DNA from: Sacculina carcini
Taxonomy: Eukaryota; Arthropoda; Thecostraca; Sacculinidae
DNA: 64,000 bases
Reading direction: 5' to 3'
Assembly: GCA_916048095.2 (NCBI GenBank)
Contig: OU696577.1
Coordinates: 3,885,501 to 3,949,500 of the forward strand
Shown here: positions 10,626-22,517 of the stretch, piece by piece
How the letters are laid out: each line of letters opens with the position of its first letter
How positions within the stretch are numbered: the first letter of the stretch is position 1
Notes under the pieces: generated by a model
What the model was told of the DNA's origin: nothing
Database searches by the model: none
What the model saw: the letters and a program-made list of their open reading frames with translations, nothing else
Translations under genes and position numbers: made by a program

Positions 10626-11170
10626 TGACTATGTCCAATACAGCGTAGCATATGCCGTCATAGAATGTCATAATTGTCTTCATACTAATGCCATCGGCAT
10701 CTTCTTTCGTTGACGCTTTCATCGCAGACACTATTTTTTGTCAATTCCTCCATGTTGATGGGTTTCAATTTCAAATATCCAGTGTTGACACGTTGCAATA
10801 TGTTTCCTATTTGCCGCTTTGACGAGGGTATTGTGCGTGAAGTCGCTTTGCCTGTATTTATATGCTTGTATTTGTATGCCTGTATACGTGTCGTTCAATT
10901 TGTTCGCGTTTAGTATGGTCGGATTCGTTCGCTTTTTCTTGCCAATTATGTGTTCACATTGCTTCCATAAACAATTGAAGTTTTTTCCTCTCATTCGCTC
11001 GGCAATCGTTTCAGCTGAATGAGCTCGGATTACATTCCGTCATTGTTTATTTATTCTTCTATATTCTTCTGTCATTTTGTGGCGTGAGGCAAACCTCTTC
11101 TTGTACAGAGAGGAGATTTCAGGCGGAAGTAGACGCCTGTGAGAGTTTCTCACTCGTATATCTTTGATAG

Positions 11171-11648
11171 GCAGGTACTCATTTAAAAATCAGCTAAAAA
11201 TGCACACAAAGTAATCATAATTTGGTTCAATCGAATGAGTCGAATAAAATGGTATCCAATTAGAAATTGACAATGCGTGTATAGCTTTGACAACGTCCAT
11301 CTTTGTGTAACCTCTAGTACGCCTAGTACTGCGGTCAGTCGTATATAACTGCAACACAATTTTATGAAAGTTGTGTTTATTTTTGTTTTAATCGGTTTTA
11401 TCTTTGTTTTAATGTATGTGTAGTTTTATTCGCTGATTACAAAAATCACGTCATTTTTGTTCTATTTTCAATAGTTTTTTCATAAATGAAGAAAATGTGG
11501 TTCTATAACCTCATCAACTTAACCAAAATATGAAAAAATCATAGATACAAAATGCATAAATGCTGCATTTATTAGAAAAATAAAAAAAATCAACAAAATA
11601 AAATTTCAGGTTTATTTTACACATTTTCTACTTCTAAACACAATAACA
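11171..11648. other. AT-rich spacer, no gene seen
   Basis: T- and A-rich sequence between the LINE relic and the 3' end of the next gene remnant. No open frame, inverted terminal repeat or tandem repeat stands out. Confidence 0.5.
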
Positions 11649-11870
11649 CTAAAAGTGAACACTTGGACGTGATTTTATTTTGTGCACTGTCGGAGCGTCT
11701 CGAATCAAGGTTCACACGTAGTCGCCCATCATAGATTCATTCCATCATACCTGATATCGCTTCTCCATAGTCTCCATGTCCTGATGAAACCGTTAACCAT
11801 GATACTCACTCACATCTCCTAAATTGTCTCTGAGGAAGTCCAGGTGCGAATGCAAGCAGTGTAGCTTAAC

Positions 11871-13597
11871 TAGAGATGCGACCTAAAAAAACCGACGGTT
11901 TATCAAAAATAAAACCCGTTTTTTTGCCAAAAAACCGCGACCAAAAAACACGTTTTCTGTTTTTTTAAGAGTCATGCAAAGGATTCAAATTATGGAAATG
12001 ATATATTTAGGATGTTAAATGAATGATTTTTTATCAACACATGAGTTATACATGCCATTAGTGAGCCTATCAAATTGAATTATCATTAAATATGCACACT
12101 ATAATTGTTATAATGTGTCTGAAAGCGCTAATATTTTTGCTTGCACAGTACTGTGCGGCACTTCTATGTACAATACATTTTGCATTCAATTATTGAGTGA
12201 ATAATTGTGTAAGAAAGCAGGGTTTGAGAACCGTTTTTTCATGCTAAAATCTGAAACTGTTAAAAATACAACAGGTGGCATAATTTTTATTTATTTTTTA
12301 CATAATATTTTTTTCCTACCTGAAAGGAACTACGTTGATTATAATAAGTTTCATCATTTCATTCAGCAGATCAATTATTTGCAAATATAAAAGTACAAAC
12401 ACTGCAAATATAGACACAAATACTACAAATATACACACAACCTTAGTGTCCCTAATGAGACTACGAATAAAAGCGGGTCGCATTAATCAGAGTGGCAATC
12501 CTGACCAGAAAAACGGGCATTATTTTCGTGTAGGAAAAAAACGAAAAAAAACACTGCAAATATTTACACAAATACTACAAATATACACACAAACTTAGTG
12601 TCCCTAATGAGACTACGAATAAAAGCGGGTCGCATTAATCAGAGTGGCAATCCTGACCAGAAAAACGGGCAATATTTTCGTGTAGGAAAAAACGACTGAG
12701 GAAATATATTTAATGTACAAAAGGGTATTTGAACACAAATTACTACATCAAAGAAACCATCATCCATAAAACCAGTTCTAAAAACAGGTTACTAATAAAT
12801 AACCAATTAATTTGGTTCAACTTTCCTTGATATGCCGCCATTTTTTTTCTAAATCTCTACATCTACGAAAACCGTTTTTCAAAAAAAATATTTTGAAAAA
12901 AAACCATGGTTTAAAAACAGTGGTTTGACCAGCCGCTTATACGTACCAGCAGGCTACTTGCTATACAAAAGGCATTTGAACGTACATCTATCTATCTAAT
13001 CTCCTAAATTTAATTAATTTATCTATCTAAATCTATCTTACATAGATACTGTTTTAGAAGACATTGTTTCATTAAAAAAACGTTAAATATACGTTTGTCA
13101 AAAAACACTTGACCAACCAATTAACCTGTCTTGTTCTGCTGTCAACATTTTCTGAATCTGTACATTAATAAAACGGATTTAAAACCAATTTGAAAAACAT
13201 CATTGCATTATTTCATAAAAACATGGTTTCTTTTAAAAAACACATGATTACTAAATGAATTTGTTTTGTTCTGCTGACAAACTATTTCAAATACCCACAT
13301 AATTATAACCATCTTTAAAAACATGGGTTTTCTCAATGATAAAATCTAACCCACCGGATTTGGATGCACTTTCAAACAGTCTCCGGAGGTATTTAATGAT
13401 AAATATTTTTGTTTTTCATACTATTATCAAATTATCTTTGAAATAAGACACGTAAAGTTGTACAAAACGTCAATTAAACTCGTTTCTATGTACTAAAATC
13501 CAACATCCGATGACAATTGGGGCTAATTCTAAAAAAACCTAAAAACATGTTTTTTTGCAAAAAAACGCAACCAAAAAAACGTTTTTTTGCATCACTA
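11871..13597. mobile_element. Non-autonomous hAT element
   Basis: A 1727-bp AT-rich element with hAT-type termini: TAGAGATGCG on the left and TGCATCACTA on the right (complement TAGTGATGCA). It is flanked by a perfect 8-bp target duplication AGCTTAAC (11863-11870 and 13598-13605). The interrupted coding sequence reads across the empty site, which confirms both boundaries. Inside there are many AAAACC/GGTTTT tracts and a 152-bp tandem duplication, but no transposase. Confidence 0.93.
12399..12696. repeat. 152-bp tandem duplication inside the hAT element
   Basis: Two adjacent near-identical units (12399-12550 and 12551-12696), each starting ACACTGCAAATA and containing GCGGGTCGCATTAATCAG and CCTGACCAGAAAAACGGGC. 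Only a few substitutions and a short A-run length difference separate them, so the duplication is recent. Confidence 0.93.
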
Positions 13598-15190
13598 AGC
13601 TTAACTGACATTCTTCAGCCAAGTTTTCTGTAACATTCAATCACATTTTCTACCAGCTCTTTGTAGTTTCCAGATTTATTGTTGACGAAAAACCCTTTTA
13701 CTATCGGCCGAAAAGTTTGCCATGCTTTTTTCATCACTTGTCATGTTGCTTTCCAACTCTACATATGCCAACATTTCTCTTATTTGTGGCCCAATAAAAT
13801 GTCACCTTTTAACTTTGGCCTCAGATATGTTTGGGAACAGTGCACGGATATGTTTAACGGCTTCATTTTGTGGGCTTAATGGAGTCATGAATTGTATCAT
13901 GAGCCCAAGCTTTATGTGCAGTGATGGAAGCAATATTTTCTCTCTTTTAAAAAGAGCATCGTTAAGTACTTTGTGTGTACCAGGAGTTAATTCATTTCTG
14001 ACAGGCCAATCTCTCCTGTGTTCTGCATCTGCTCTGCTGTCCCAAAGACAGAGGAACCAAGAATACTTTGTATAATCACCCTGAAGTCCAAGCAGGAATG
14101 CAATCATCTTAAAGTCTCCACATACATCCCAATTGTATTGTGCGTAATTAATCATGCCCATCAAAATCTTGACATTTTCATAGTCTTCCATGTGAATAGA
14201 ATGTCCTACCGGAACTGACAGATATTGGTTGTCATTGCGAAGCAATACAGCCTTAAGACTTGTGGTGGAGCTGTCAATAAATAAACGCCATTCAGAAGAA
14301 TTGTACTCAATGCCTATTTCACCAAAAAGACCGGAAACATCAGAGCAGTAGCAAAGCAAATTGTCTTCCGAAACTTTGTATAAACTGGAAAAAGTCAGAT
14401 GTCTTTTCCTGTACTCAGACGTCTTGCAACTAGGGTCTAATAAATTCCATTGCTTCAAACGAGATGACAAACTATCTGTTTTTTTGTTGGTAAGGTTGAA
14501 ATCCCTGATCAAATCATCTAGTTCGGGTTATGTAGGCAAATGTGGGGAAATCTTTGACTCTGCTATATAGAGAGAATCCGTTTCACTGTCTTCAGATTCA
14601 TCATTTTCTTCAATCACGGGTAAGGAAGGAGGAGTTGGAATAGGTAAATCTTCACAATGTGGCACGGGAGCAATGGAAGATTGAACGTTTGGATACACAA
14701 CAGCAGTTTTGCTATCCCTACTCTTCTTGTACTTGGATATGTGGACAATGCAAAAGTAACAGTCATCTTGGTGGTTGGTTGGTTCTCTCCAATTGCGAGG
14801 AATTGCAAATGGCATATACTTGCGAGTGCCACGTAACCACCCTTCCAAGGTTGACCGACAACTTCCACAGCATACATGGGGTGCCCATGATTTGTCATGA
14901 TCACCCATAGGCATGCCAAAATAAGCCTTATAAGCAAGGAAACACTTTGATCCTTGCATAATAGTGTGTTTGGTCTGCTTGGGGCTGATGTAATACCCGC
15001 ATACATAACAAAAAGAGTCTGGAGACAAACGACAAGATCTGCTTTTAGTAGGCATAGCTACAAAATCTAAAAAAAACAAAAACACGTGCAATAACAAAGG
15101 GAATTAAGCATTCACTTGCTAGCCAGATTTCTCAGTGAGATACTTAAGCATGTATAAATATACTAACATAACAATAGAGAATCGAAGATA

Positions 15191-18100
15191 TCTATATATA
15201 TAAAAGAGGTCCTCTGTGTGTCTGTGTGTGTGTGTCTGTCCCACCCTCCTTGGTCCATTTTCTATCAGCTACTTCTCGGCCACCACTTGGCCTACCCTCT
15301 AAAAATTTATACCATCACGTTGGAAATTTCTTTTCAACACTAAATTTTTAATTTTAAAAATAAAACCAAATAAATTTATAGCGGTGAAAAGACAAAATGG
15401 ACCCTGAAAAATGCGAAAATGTTGGTCAATATTCTGCCATCGAGTTCTCCTAAACCAGAAATGGTAAAGCAATACATATTATACCACTGTGTAGAAAATT
15501 TTCCTTTCTACAAGATAAGCTATAATTCATATCCAAAAATTGAATATAAAAGATGTAAAAATGACAAAATTTCAATCTACATTCCAAATTTCATTTTAAC
15601 TTCGAGCGACCAATTTTCTATATTTTTTTCTCTATTTCTAAAAAACTAATTATCACACATCTAAATAAATAATACCATCATGCTGAAAATTTTGTTTTCT
15701 ACAACGCGGTAAAATTTTAAATTTTCCAAAATATATTAGAAAAAATTTACGGCGGTGTGAAGTCAAAATGACAAAGTCAAAAAGGCAAAATTAGCACTGA
15801 AAAACGTGAATATTTGGGTCAATATTCCGTTATCTATTACTTATGAACCAGCAATGGTGAAGCTATAAAAACTATACTATTGTGTAGAGAAGCTTGTGTT
15901 CTACAAGATAAGTTATAATTTATACCCACAAATGATACAAAAAACGTGTAAAATTTGCAAAATTCTCAAATACATCGAAAATTACACTTGAACACCGGGC
16001 AACTAAAATTTATTCATTTTCTACAGCTACTATTTACTGTACTGTACTGTACTATTTCTCAGTAACTATTTGTTACACATAAAAATAAATTATACCATCG
16101 TGCTGGAAATTTTGTTTTCTACAATGCGCTATAATTTTTAATTTTCCAAAGTGTATCTGAAGTAAGTTACGGCGGCCTAAAGTCAAAAGGACATATTGCC
16201 AATTTGACAGCTATTATGCGCACTTGCGATTACATAGGAATATACACCGATTAAATTTCACTGAAGCCTAATCACAATTATGAATCATTTCTATAAGAAT
16301 CGATTATCTATAATGAGTGGGTTTAAATGAAAGCGAGGTATATGATATTTTGCTAGCAGTCAATATTCTAGCGATACAAGTAGAATTGCTCTTAAGCAAA
16401 TGATGTTGGAGATTGATGTGAACCTTTAAATATATTTTGCGATCTGATGATATATTTCATTTCATTTATTGCGACACTCATCCACTACGTGGTTCTTAGA
16501 AGCATCTGACAACATAGATATATATAACATTAACTACACGACAAATTATCACAGGACGGTCGCGTGCGCACTCCAGCGCCGCGCGCGGTAGACTGAGGTG
16601 ACTGAAGTGGTAGACTGAAGTGGAAGCGGTAGACTGAAGTGGTGAAGTTGAGAAGGATATAAAATAGACAAAAAAAATTGTTCGTTTCGCGGGCTGCTTA
16701 TCGGATGAGAGCGCGTTTTTTGCGCAGAAGTTTTAGCCGAAAAAAGCATTTCATTCAAAATCTCCCGAAATACAACAAAACTAACAAAAAAATCAAACTT
16801 TTCCTGCCTTTACAGCACCAGGGATGACAATTAGGAATGCACCGACGAACAGCAAATGACGTGCACACTCTCTAAAATAATTTTGAGCAGAACAACCCTA
16901 GAAAACTGTTAAAATTTCCCTGAAAACTGTCAAATATTTAGGATCACAAAAAATGACCGTCCACTCTTGTGGACGTCCTGTCCATTCGAATGAACGTCCA
17001 TATATGTTTTAGGAATAATACGTAGCAGAATATATATTGCATAATATAATATCGGCTGTAATATCAATGGCTGTAATATCGGTGTAATCCAAAAAATAAC
17101 AACTGTATGAATATGATGCATTAGTGGAAGCATTAACCGGGAATTATGAGATAATATTATGGAAAAAAATTCATTTATATACAAAAAAAATCATTGTTAT
17201 TTTGTGTTTACATTTCGAAATTATTCCTGACGACGGGCGGGCTCAAGTATGAGGCGGGTTGACTGAATAATATGCCGTCAATTATTAGAATAAGAGTATG
17301 CAAATTCACAACAGGAATTTTCTATTGGTTTAGATTTTACAATTTACAGTTTTCTATACGACTGGCTGTTTGCATTTAAGTATGTATTACTTTTGTTTTA
17401 TTAATTGTTCCGAACGAAGGGTGGGTTTATACATTCAATTTTACCGTGTGGAATGAATCCATATACAAAACTCACGGGCTTGACTTCAAGATCCAGACTC
17501 ACTAATGTAAATGTGACTTAAATGGTGTATAATTATATCGCATTATGCAACAAATGTGAATTTAGCTGCCTTACAGTTTGGTTCCGATACTATATTGGCG
17601 GGTTGAGAGAAAAGTATTGATGGGCCGCGTGCTTGGGACCCCTGGGGTAGATAATCTCAGTCTTCTGATTACAAATTAAGATCGAATCATTATATTTTGT
17701 GATCACAAACTAATATGTTAAATCACCTCAGACTAGGCTGAGTGCGGTCAAGATTGGATGGTTGGGTTGGGTTGAGTAGGTTTGACTCAGGTTATATTGG
17801 GTTTTAATGATAGCGGAAAATATATAAATTTTAGCAATAAATATTATAGCGGTAAAAGTAAAATAGTACTTAAGCAAATGATGTTGGGGAATGATGTTAA
17901 GTAATAAATATAGTTTGGAAACCTTCTGATGAAAAGATTTCATCATCTTTCATTGTTTGTTTCGTGTTTGTGTTCTGAATTATACCACACGACGGGCAGA
18001 TTTATATATCAGGCGGGTTGAGGGATAACATTTGTCAAAATAAAAACAAAAATATTCACATTTAGACTTTTATATTGCTGAATATATTTATAGGTTAAAT

Positions 18101-18598
18101 TTTTTGCTTTTCAATTTGTATTCATTATATTTCATGAATTTAATATGAATTTTATTGTATGAATTGTTCCGCACGACGGGCGGGTTTAAAAAAAGTGTTT
18201 CCATTTTTTAGTTCATTTCTTCAAATGGTTCATTTAAAAAAAAAGGTAATTTTTTTAAAATAAAAATGATCCGCGGGCAGCAACTATAGACAATAGAACG
18301 TTCAATTTCCCCTGTAGAATTAATCCATACACAAAACCAATGGATTTGACTTCAAGATCCAGAACGGATCGTGTTCAAGTTCTGAATTATTCAGCACGAC
18401 GGGTTGGTGTAAAAATGACTAAGGCGGACTGAGGGGAAATATTTTGTCGAAATAAAAATAATTAAACTTAGAATTTTCAATTGATTAATATTTTTATGAG
18501 TGTACCCTATTTCATTTTTAATTTTCCATATTTTTATTATTTGAATATGAATTTCATGTTATGAATGGCTCCGCACAACGGGCGGGTTTTAATGCTAG
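15191..18598 (+). mobile_element. Non-autonomous Helitron, copy 1
   Basis: The element starts TCTATATATATAAAAGAGG directly after an A at 15190 and ends with CTAG (18595-18598) directly before a T. Upstream of the CTAG is a GC-rich short hairpin-forming segment (CCGCACAACGGGCGG). These are the Helitron landmarks: insertion between A and T, 5' TC, 3' hairpin plus CTRR. There is no Rep/helicase gene. The interior has AT-rich blocks and several degenerate copies of a CCGCACGACGGGCGGGTTTA motif (17229, 17411, 17990, 18173, 18398, 18571). Most of it is shared with 31071-43342. About 540 bp (16457-17000) appears only in this copy and looks like a later insertion. Confidence 0.75.
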
Positions 18599-18616
18599 TG
18601 ATCTATAAAAAGGAAC

Positions 18617-18785
18617 TTGAGCACGTCTCAATGCACCACACCTCAATATATGACAGTTCAAGAAACACTGGCGCTGCAGTGACACGCAAATGAGGTAGTG
18701 TCACAGGAACGTGTCACTGCAGCGTCAGTGTTCCTTGAACTGTCATGGTTTGATGTGGGGTGCGGTGTGTTGCAGTTGTGCTCAC
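18617..18785. mobile_element. Foldback/MITE-like inverted repeat just beyond the Helitron
   Basis: The core arms 18651-18686 and 18710-18745 are 36 nt each and match as inverted repeats at 34 of 36 positions, with a 23-nt loop. Weaker symmetry extends outwards to GAGCACGTCTCAATGCACC on the left and the complementary GTTGTGCTC region on the right. The structure would form a long hairpin. No target duplication was identified. Confidence 0.85.
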
Positions 18786-19216
18786 CTCATAATCAGCATA
18801 TCAAACTTACTATATCAAAGTACCAAACTCACAAACTGTATGCGCTAAGTGGTAAATGTTCTTAGAAGAGAAATTCCCAAATATGATCTAAATAATTAAT
18901 ATGATATAAATAATTCCCTATAAATATGAAAATGTGTGATATAAAAAATATTGTCAAGAAGGCATATTCGTAATCAGCATGTCGAATTTAGTATATAAAA
19001 ATACCAAAATATACATTGAAAATATTTGTTGCACAGTGTAATCGGTCCTGATCTTAACTGTTGTCATCTGGTGAGGAGTACCATAGAAACAGGGCTCGAC
19101 TTGTGTTCCAATGAAATCTGTTCCTTCGTTGACTGCAACTATATTTAGTAGACTGTTGGAAAATCTATATGTTGGCTCAGTTATGTGGCATATATTTATT
19201 TGATATGCGCTCATCA
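18786..19216. other. AT-rich spacer, no gene seen
   Basis: AT-rich sequence between the foldback element and the LINE endonuclease relic. It contains no recognisable exon or terminal repeat. Confidence 0.45.
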
Positions 19217-19249
19217 ACTGTGTAAGGTGTCGGTCTTTCTAGGTCTATG

Positions 19250-20118
19250 GTCTATGGTCTATTGTATGGTCTTTCTAATTTCAGCAAACAGGAATTAATA
19301 TCGCCACCAATGATAATTTTCGCGTCTCTGTATTGACATAAAACATCTTGTAATTGCTCTTCAAATTCGTTCAAATCATCATCGACTTGTCCCACGGTAT
19401 ACACGGCGGTCGATATATACTCACTAGGACAAGTGTGATACCTGGACTCAGTGTCGCCTTGACCCACAACGCTTCCAAATTGCTATTTGGGTTCGTGTTA
19501 GGTACATCGAGTATTTCCTGTAGAGTATTATCTCATATAACAATTGCCGCACCTCCATATGGTTGTCGGGATGTACTCTGTCTGTCCCGTCTTACCAATG
19601 TATATTTGGAAATATCGTGCAAACGTGCTGGCGTCTGAGGTTCAAACCATGTTTCGCTCAGAAATAAAAGGTCGGTCTGTAGGCGTGTCTGTAAATCGAA
19701 ACGCAGATCAGGAATCTTGCCACTGATCGATTGCACATTCAGCTGTTATATGGTAAACATCTTTGTTTTCGTCCGGGGTCGCTTCCGGCCCAACAGCACG
19801 GTGGCAAACATGATTTGCTTCGGCCTCGCTCGTGCAAAAGCTCGATGGACCATTCGCGAGGCGAAGCGGGCCTCCTGGGTGTCCCATGTGTCTATCATTA
19901 ATCGGCATATTCCTATGCCCTATGTGTTTAGAATTAATCGGCGCTGGCGCTCCGTCGTCAAGAGCTGGGCATGCGTTGTTCTTGCAAGCTGGCAAGCACC
20001 CATGAAAACCCCGCGTATGACATAATATTTTCCCAGCATGTGCCTGAGCAGCAGCACTTTCCAGGACTTCAGTGTTCTGTGCTGTTTTGCAACAAAATGA
20101 TGACACTGCTGGAGTCAT
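19250..20118 (-). pseudogene. LINE AP-endonuclease relic
   Basis: The start of an I/Jockey-like ORF2. Residues include QSISGKIPDLR, LLFLSETWF (the catalytic glutamate block), YGGAAIVI and, in a shifted frame further left, IIIGGDINSCLL (the catalytic GDxN block). A stop codon and a frameshift separate these blocks. The Cys/His-containing sequence to the right (19740-20118) could be the end of ORF1. The reverse transcriptase is missing because the element is cut off near 19250. The RNase H fragment on its right is on the opposite strand and so is a separate insertion. Confidence 0.7.
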
Positions 20119-20119
20119 G

Positions 20120-21283
20120 CGGGATGGGTGCTAACGACGTCCTCAGACAAGAATACACGGCGGAGTCACCATGGGAATTGGTCACACCTGTGGTTAACGT
20201 CTCGCTAACAGCTCTGCCGAAAAACCGTAGTGCCCAGTGTGTTTCGCTCAAACACACTGGAGCGAATTCTCTTTACGGACGGTATACTTCCGTGTACACT
20301 GATGGATCTAAGTCGGCCAGCGGTGTGGGCTGTGCGTTTGTAAGTGGAGGTACGTGCCGCTCGAGCACGCTGCCACCGAACGCCTCCATATACACGGCCG
20401 AGCTTTACGCTATCCTGTTTACCCTGGTTTTTATTCGCTCATCTTCATTTTCATTGTTTTTAGTTTTATCGGACTCCCTTAGTTCTTTAAATTCATTATC
20501 GTCGTCCTCGCTCCATCCTCTTATACAGATGATCTTTATGTCTTTTAACGATATCCACCACCAGGGTAAGCGTGTGAAGTTCTGCTGGATTCCGGCCCAT
20601 ATTGGTATTTTGGGCACTGAGCGAGCTGACAGAGCCGTAAAAAGATCTGCTGAACGAGACTTTTATTCATTTTATTTTAACTTTCCCATTCCGTATTAGT
20701 TCTTTTATCCTATCATCCATCGTTTTATCCGTTCTCGATGTCAGCCATCCTGGGACGAATGTGGTGCTAATAAACAAAGCGGTGAAGCCCGAAATCGGAC
20801 ATTGGATGTGCTCTTATCGCCGGAAGAGATCCGATGAGGTGGCGCTCTGTCGTCTGCGTGTGGGTAACACATACCACACGCATCGCCATCTTCTACTCGG
20901 ACAACCCGAACCCAAGTGCAGCGCATGTAATGCTCGGAGAGACGTGGAACACATCCTGGTGGAATGTCCATCATTCTCAGAGGCGCGTCAACGTTGTCTT
21001 GTATCCTTTCAGACTATTGACGAGGTTTTTGGAGGGGATCAGTCGGCGGTCATTGATGGCCGCCTTTTTGAGTTTTTACGGCTTTTGCCTTTCATAATTT
21101 TTTATTGATTTTTGTTTTGCTGACGTTCATTTTCATATCACTCACCCTCACGCCTATTTATTGCATCGCTCCATTACGGTAATATACATAGTTTTAATTT
21201 TTATTAGCTATCAACGGACTGGAGGGTGCCATATGGTCCTAGAGGCCGGTGTACCCCAAAAATTCAATTCAATTCAAAATCTT
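20120..21283 (+). pseudogene. I-like LINE 3' end: RNase H domain and zinc tail
   Basis: A 5'-truncated LINE. The first part has ribonuclease H blocks (VYTDGSKSASGVGCAFV, YTAELYAILF, VLSDSLSSLNSL, WIPAHIGILGTERAD) with the catalytic Asp, Glu and Asp residues in place. After a frameshift near 20700 there is the tail found in I-clade LINEs (EVALCRLRVGNTYHTH, CSACNARRDVEHILVECP), a CCHC-like zinc cluster. The element ends in a short ATTCA tandem tail at about 21265-21283, inside a mariner relic. That suggests target-primed insertion into the mariner. A second copy of the same tail lies at 27390-27700. Confidence 0.8.
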
Positions 21284-22196
21284 CGTTGTCAAGGCGCGAT
21301 CGGCGGCGGCTTGGTGCAGACTTGGCCTGATGTTCCAGGACTTGAGGAAGGACTTGGTCAATGTAGTACTGGGCTGTGATCGTAGATTGTTGAGGCATTA
21401 CATCCATACACATTGGTCCCTGATAATTGAAGAAGATGGTGAAAGGGCGCTTCCTGCTGCGAAATCCTTCCTTAAAAATCTGGGGTCGAGGCTCTTCATT
21501 ACTTAACCACACCATGTTAGAGTGCTTGTCTCTGTTGGTGAAGAAACAAATCCAATATTCGTCTCCAGTAGCAACATCTGAGAACCGTTTTGGACTATTT
21601 GGCTCGAACTCAAACAGCCAATGACGACAAATCAGTACCCGTTTGCATTTCTGCTCTTCCGTTATCAAATGAGGTATCCATCGGGCACACTTCTTCCTCA
21701 GCCCTAAGTGCTGATGCATGATGTCATGTGCACTCCCATAACTGACGTCAATATCCATGGATTTTGGATCTGAAGATGAACTGAAGAATGACTGTTGGAT
21801 CCTCGTCAATGATGGCTCGCGTACGGGCAGTTGTTGCTTCGGTCACGTATGTCCGAGTGCGCCCAGAGCGATGATCATCTTCCAGCTGAGTTGTTCCGGC
21901 TGCGAAAGGTCGAATCCAGCGCGAAACAGTTTCAAGTGATGGAGTATAATAAGGAAAAACTTGCAATAGCTCCCCTCTAATCTTCGTGTTTGTTTTCTGA
22001 GTTTCCACCTGGTGGAAGTGTAGAACTTGCAACCTTCTTTCGAAAAATCCATGTTTCCGGTTATATGGAGAAACGGATATTGACGCAATCGCACAGCGCA
22101 ACAAGGAAATGCGACCCAGGCAAACGGCGACAGGTTCAAACATGTCGCAACAGGAAACACTTGGTGCCCCGCGCACCGCTCCCACCTAGCGCTCAT
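21264..22196 (-). pseudogene. Mariner-type transposase relic
   Basis: A degraded mariner transposase of the kind related to SETMAR. From right to left: a helix-turn-helix region (ETVSRWIRPFAAGTTQLED, GRTRTYV, RTRAIIDEDPT), then in another frame GSAHDIMHQHLGLRKKCARW, the first catalytic Asp in VATGDEYWICFF, and QQSTITAQYYIDQVLPQ. The last catalytic Asp is missing because a LINE 3' end inserted or truncated it at about 21270. The frame changes near 21780, so no protein is made. Confidence 0.8.
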
Positions 22197-22199
22197 AGT

Positions 22200-22517
22200 C
22201 TCTCAGCTACGAGTCCTACTGTCATTACTTTCTGATCACCCCTCGTAACTGACCAAAAACAATATATTAATAATTATGTATCTAATTTAGTATTATACCT
22301 CAAGTAATATGTCTCTGCGCGCACAGACTTACTTGCAAAAAAATGTGCGTGTATTTCAGAAAATAGACCATATAATACGCATTTTGTGAATACACGGGAA
22401 AACTGCATTCACCGCAATTTCATACTAGCATTAATTATATAACCGACGCACCGTAGTGTTTATGTAGTGTGTGCGCAATGCGCATACTTTTTCCTGTCAG
22501 TCCTAATACTAAGATCC
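22200..22517. other. Spacer, no gene seen
   Basis: AT-rich sequence upstream of the minisatellite. An upstream exon or the promoter of the E2F gene could lie near here, but I cannot point to one. Confidence 0.4.

Larger units (their letters stand above)
9264..11170 (-). pseudogene. Old LINE relic (ORF2 linker and reverse transcriptase)
   Basis: A heavily mutated ORF2. Read from right to left it shows a linker (NFNCLWKQCEHIIGKKK), an RT N-terminal block (ADGISMKT, DIVNLSISKFRVPNRLKHA), a middle block (HYGYRKNHSYETALSAIKD in a shifted frame) and a palm block in which the catalytic motif is YANDTTF instead of YADDT. Several stops and frameshifts separate the pieces, so the copy is dead. A MITE of about 476 bp and a local duplication (9957-10625) interrupt it between the LKHA block and the following block. 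Confidence 0.7.
11649..15055 (-). pseudogene. Uncharacterised repeat-borne gene, stop-interrupted and split by a hAT insertion
   Basis: From ATG 15055 the protein starts with a Cys/His-rich domain (FCYVCGYY, HVCCGSC, DCYFC, CEDLPIPTPPS), runs to an in-frame TAA at 14528-14530, and continues in the same frame with a conserved core (WRLFIDSSTTSLKAVLL, CGDFKMIAFLLGLQGDYTKY, LPSLHIKLGLMIQFM) to 13802. Frameshifted pieces follow to 13606 (IGPQIREML, NYKELVENVIECYRKLG). A 1.7-kb insertion intervenes, and the last part resumes at 11862 (LHSHLDFLRDNLGDVS) and stops at TAG 11649-11651. A plausible acceptor lies just before the ATG. I remember similar proteins being common and unnamed in invertebrate genomes, probably of transposon origin. 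I do not assign a function. Confidence 0.7.
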
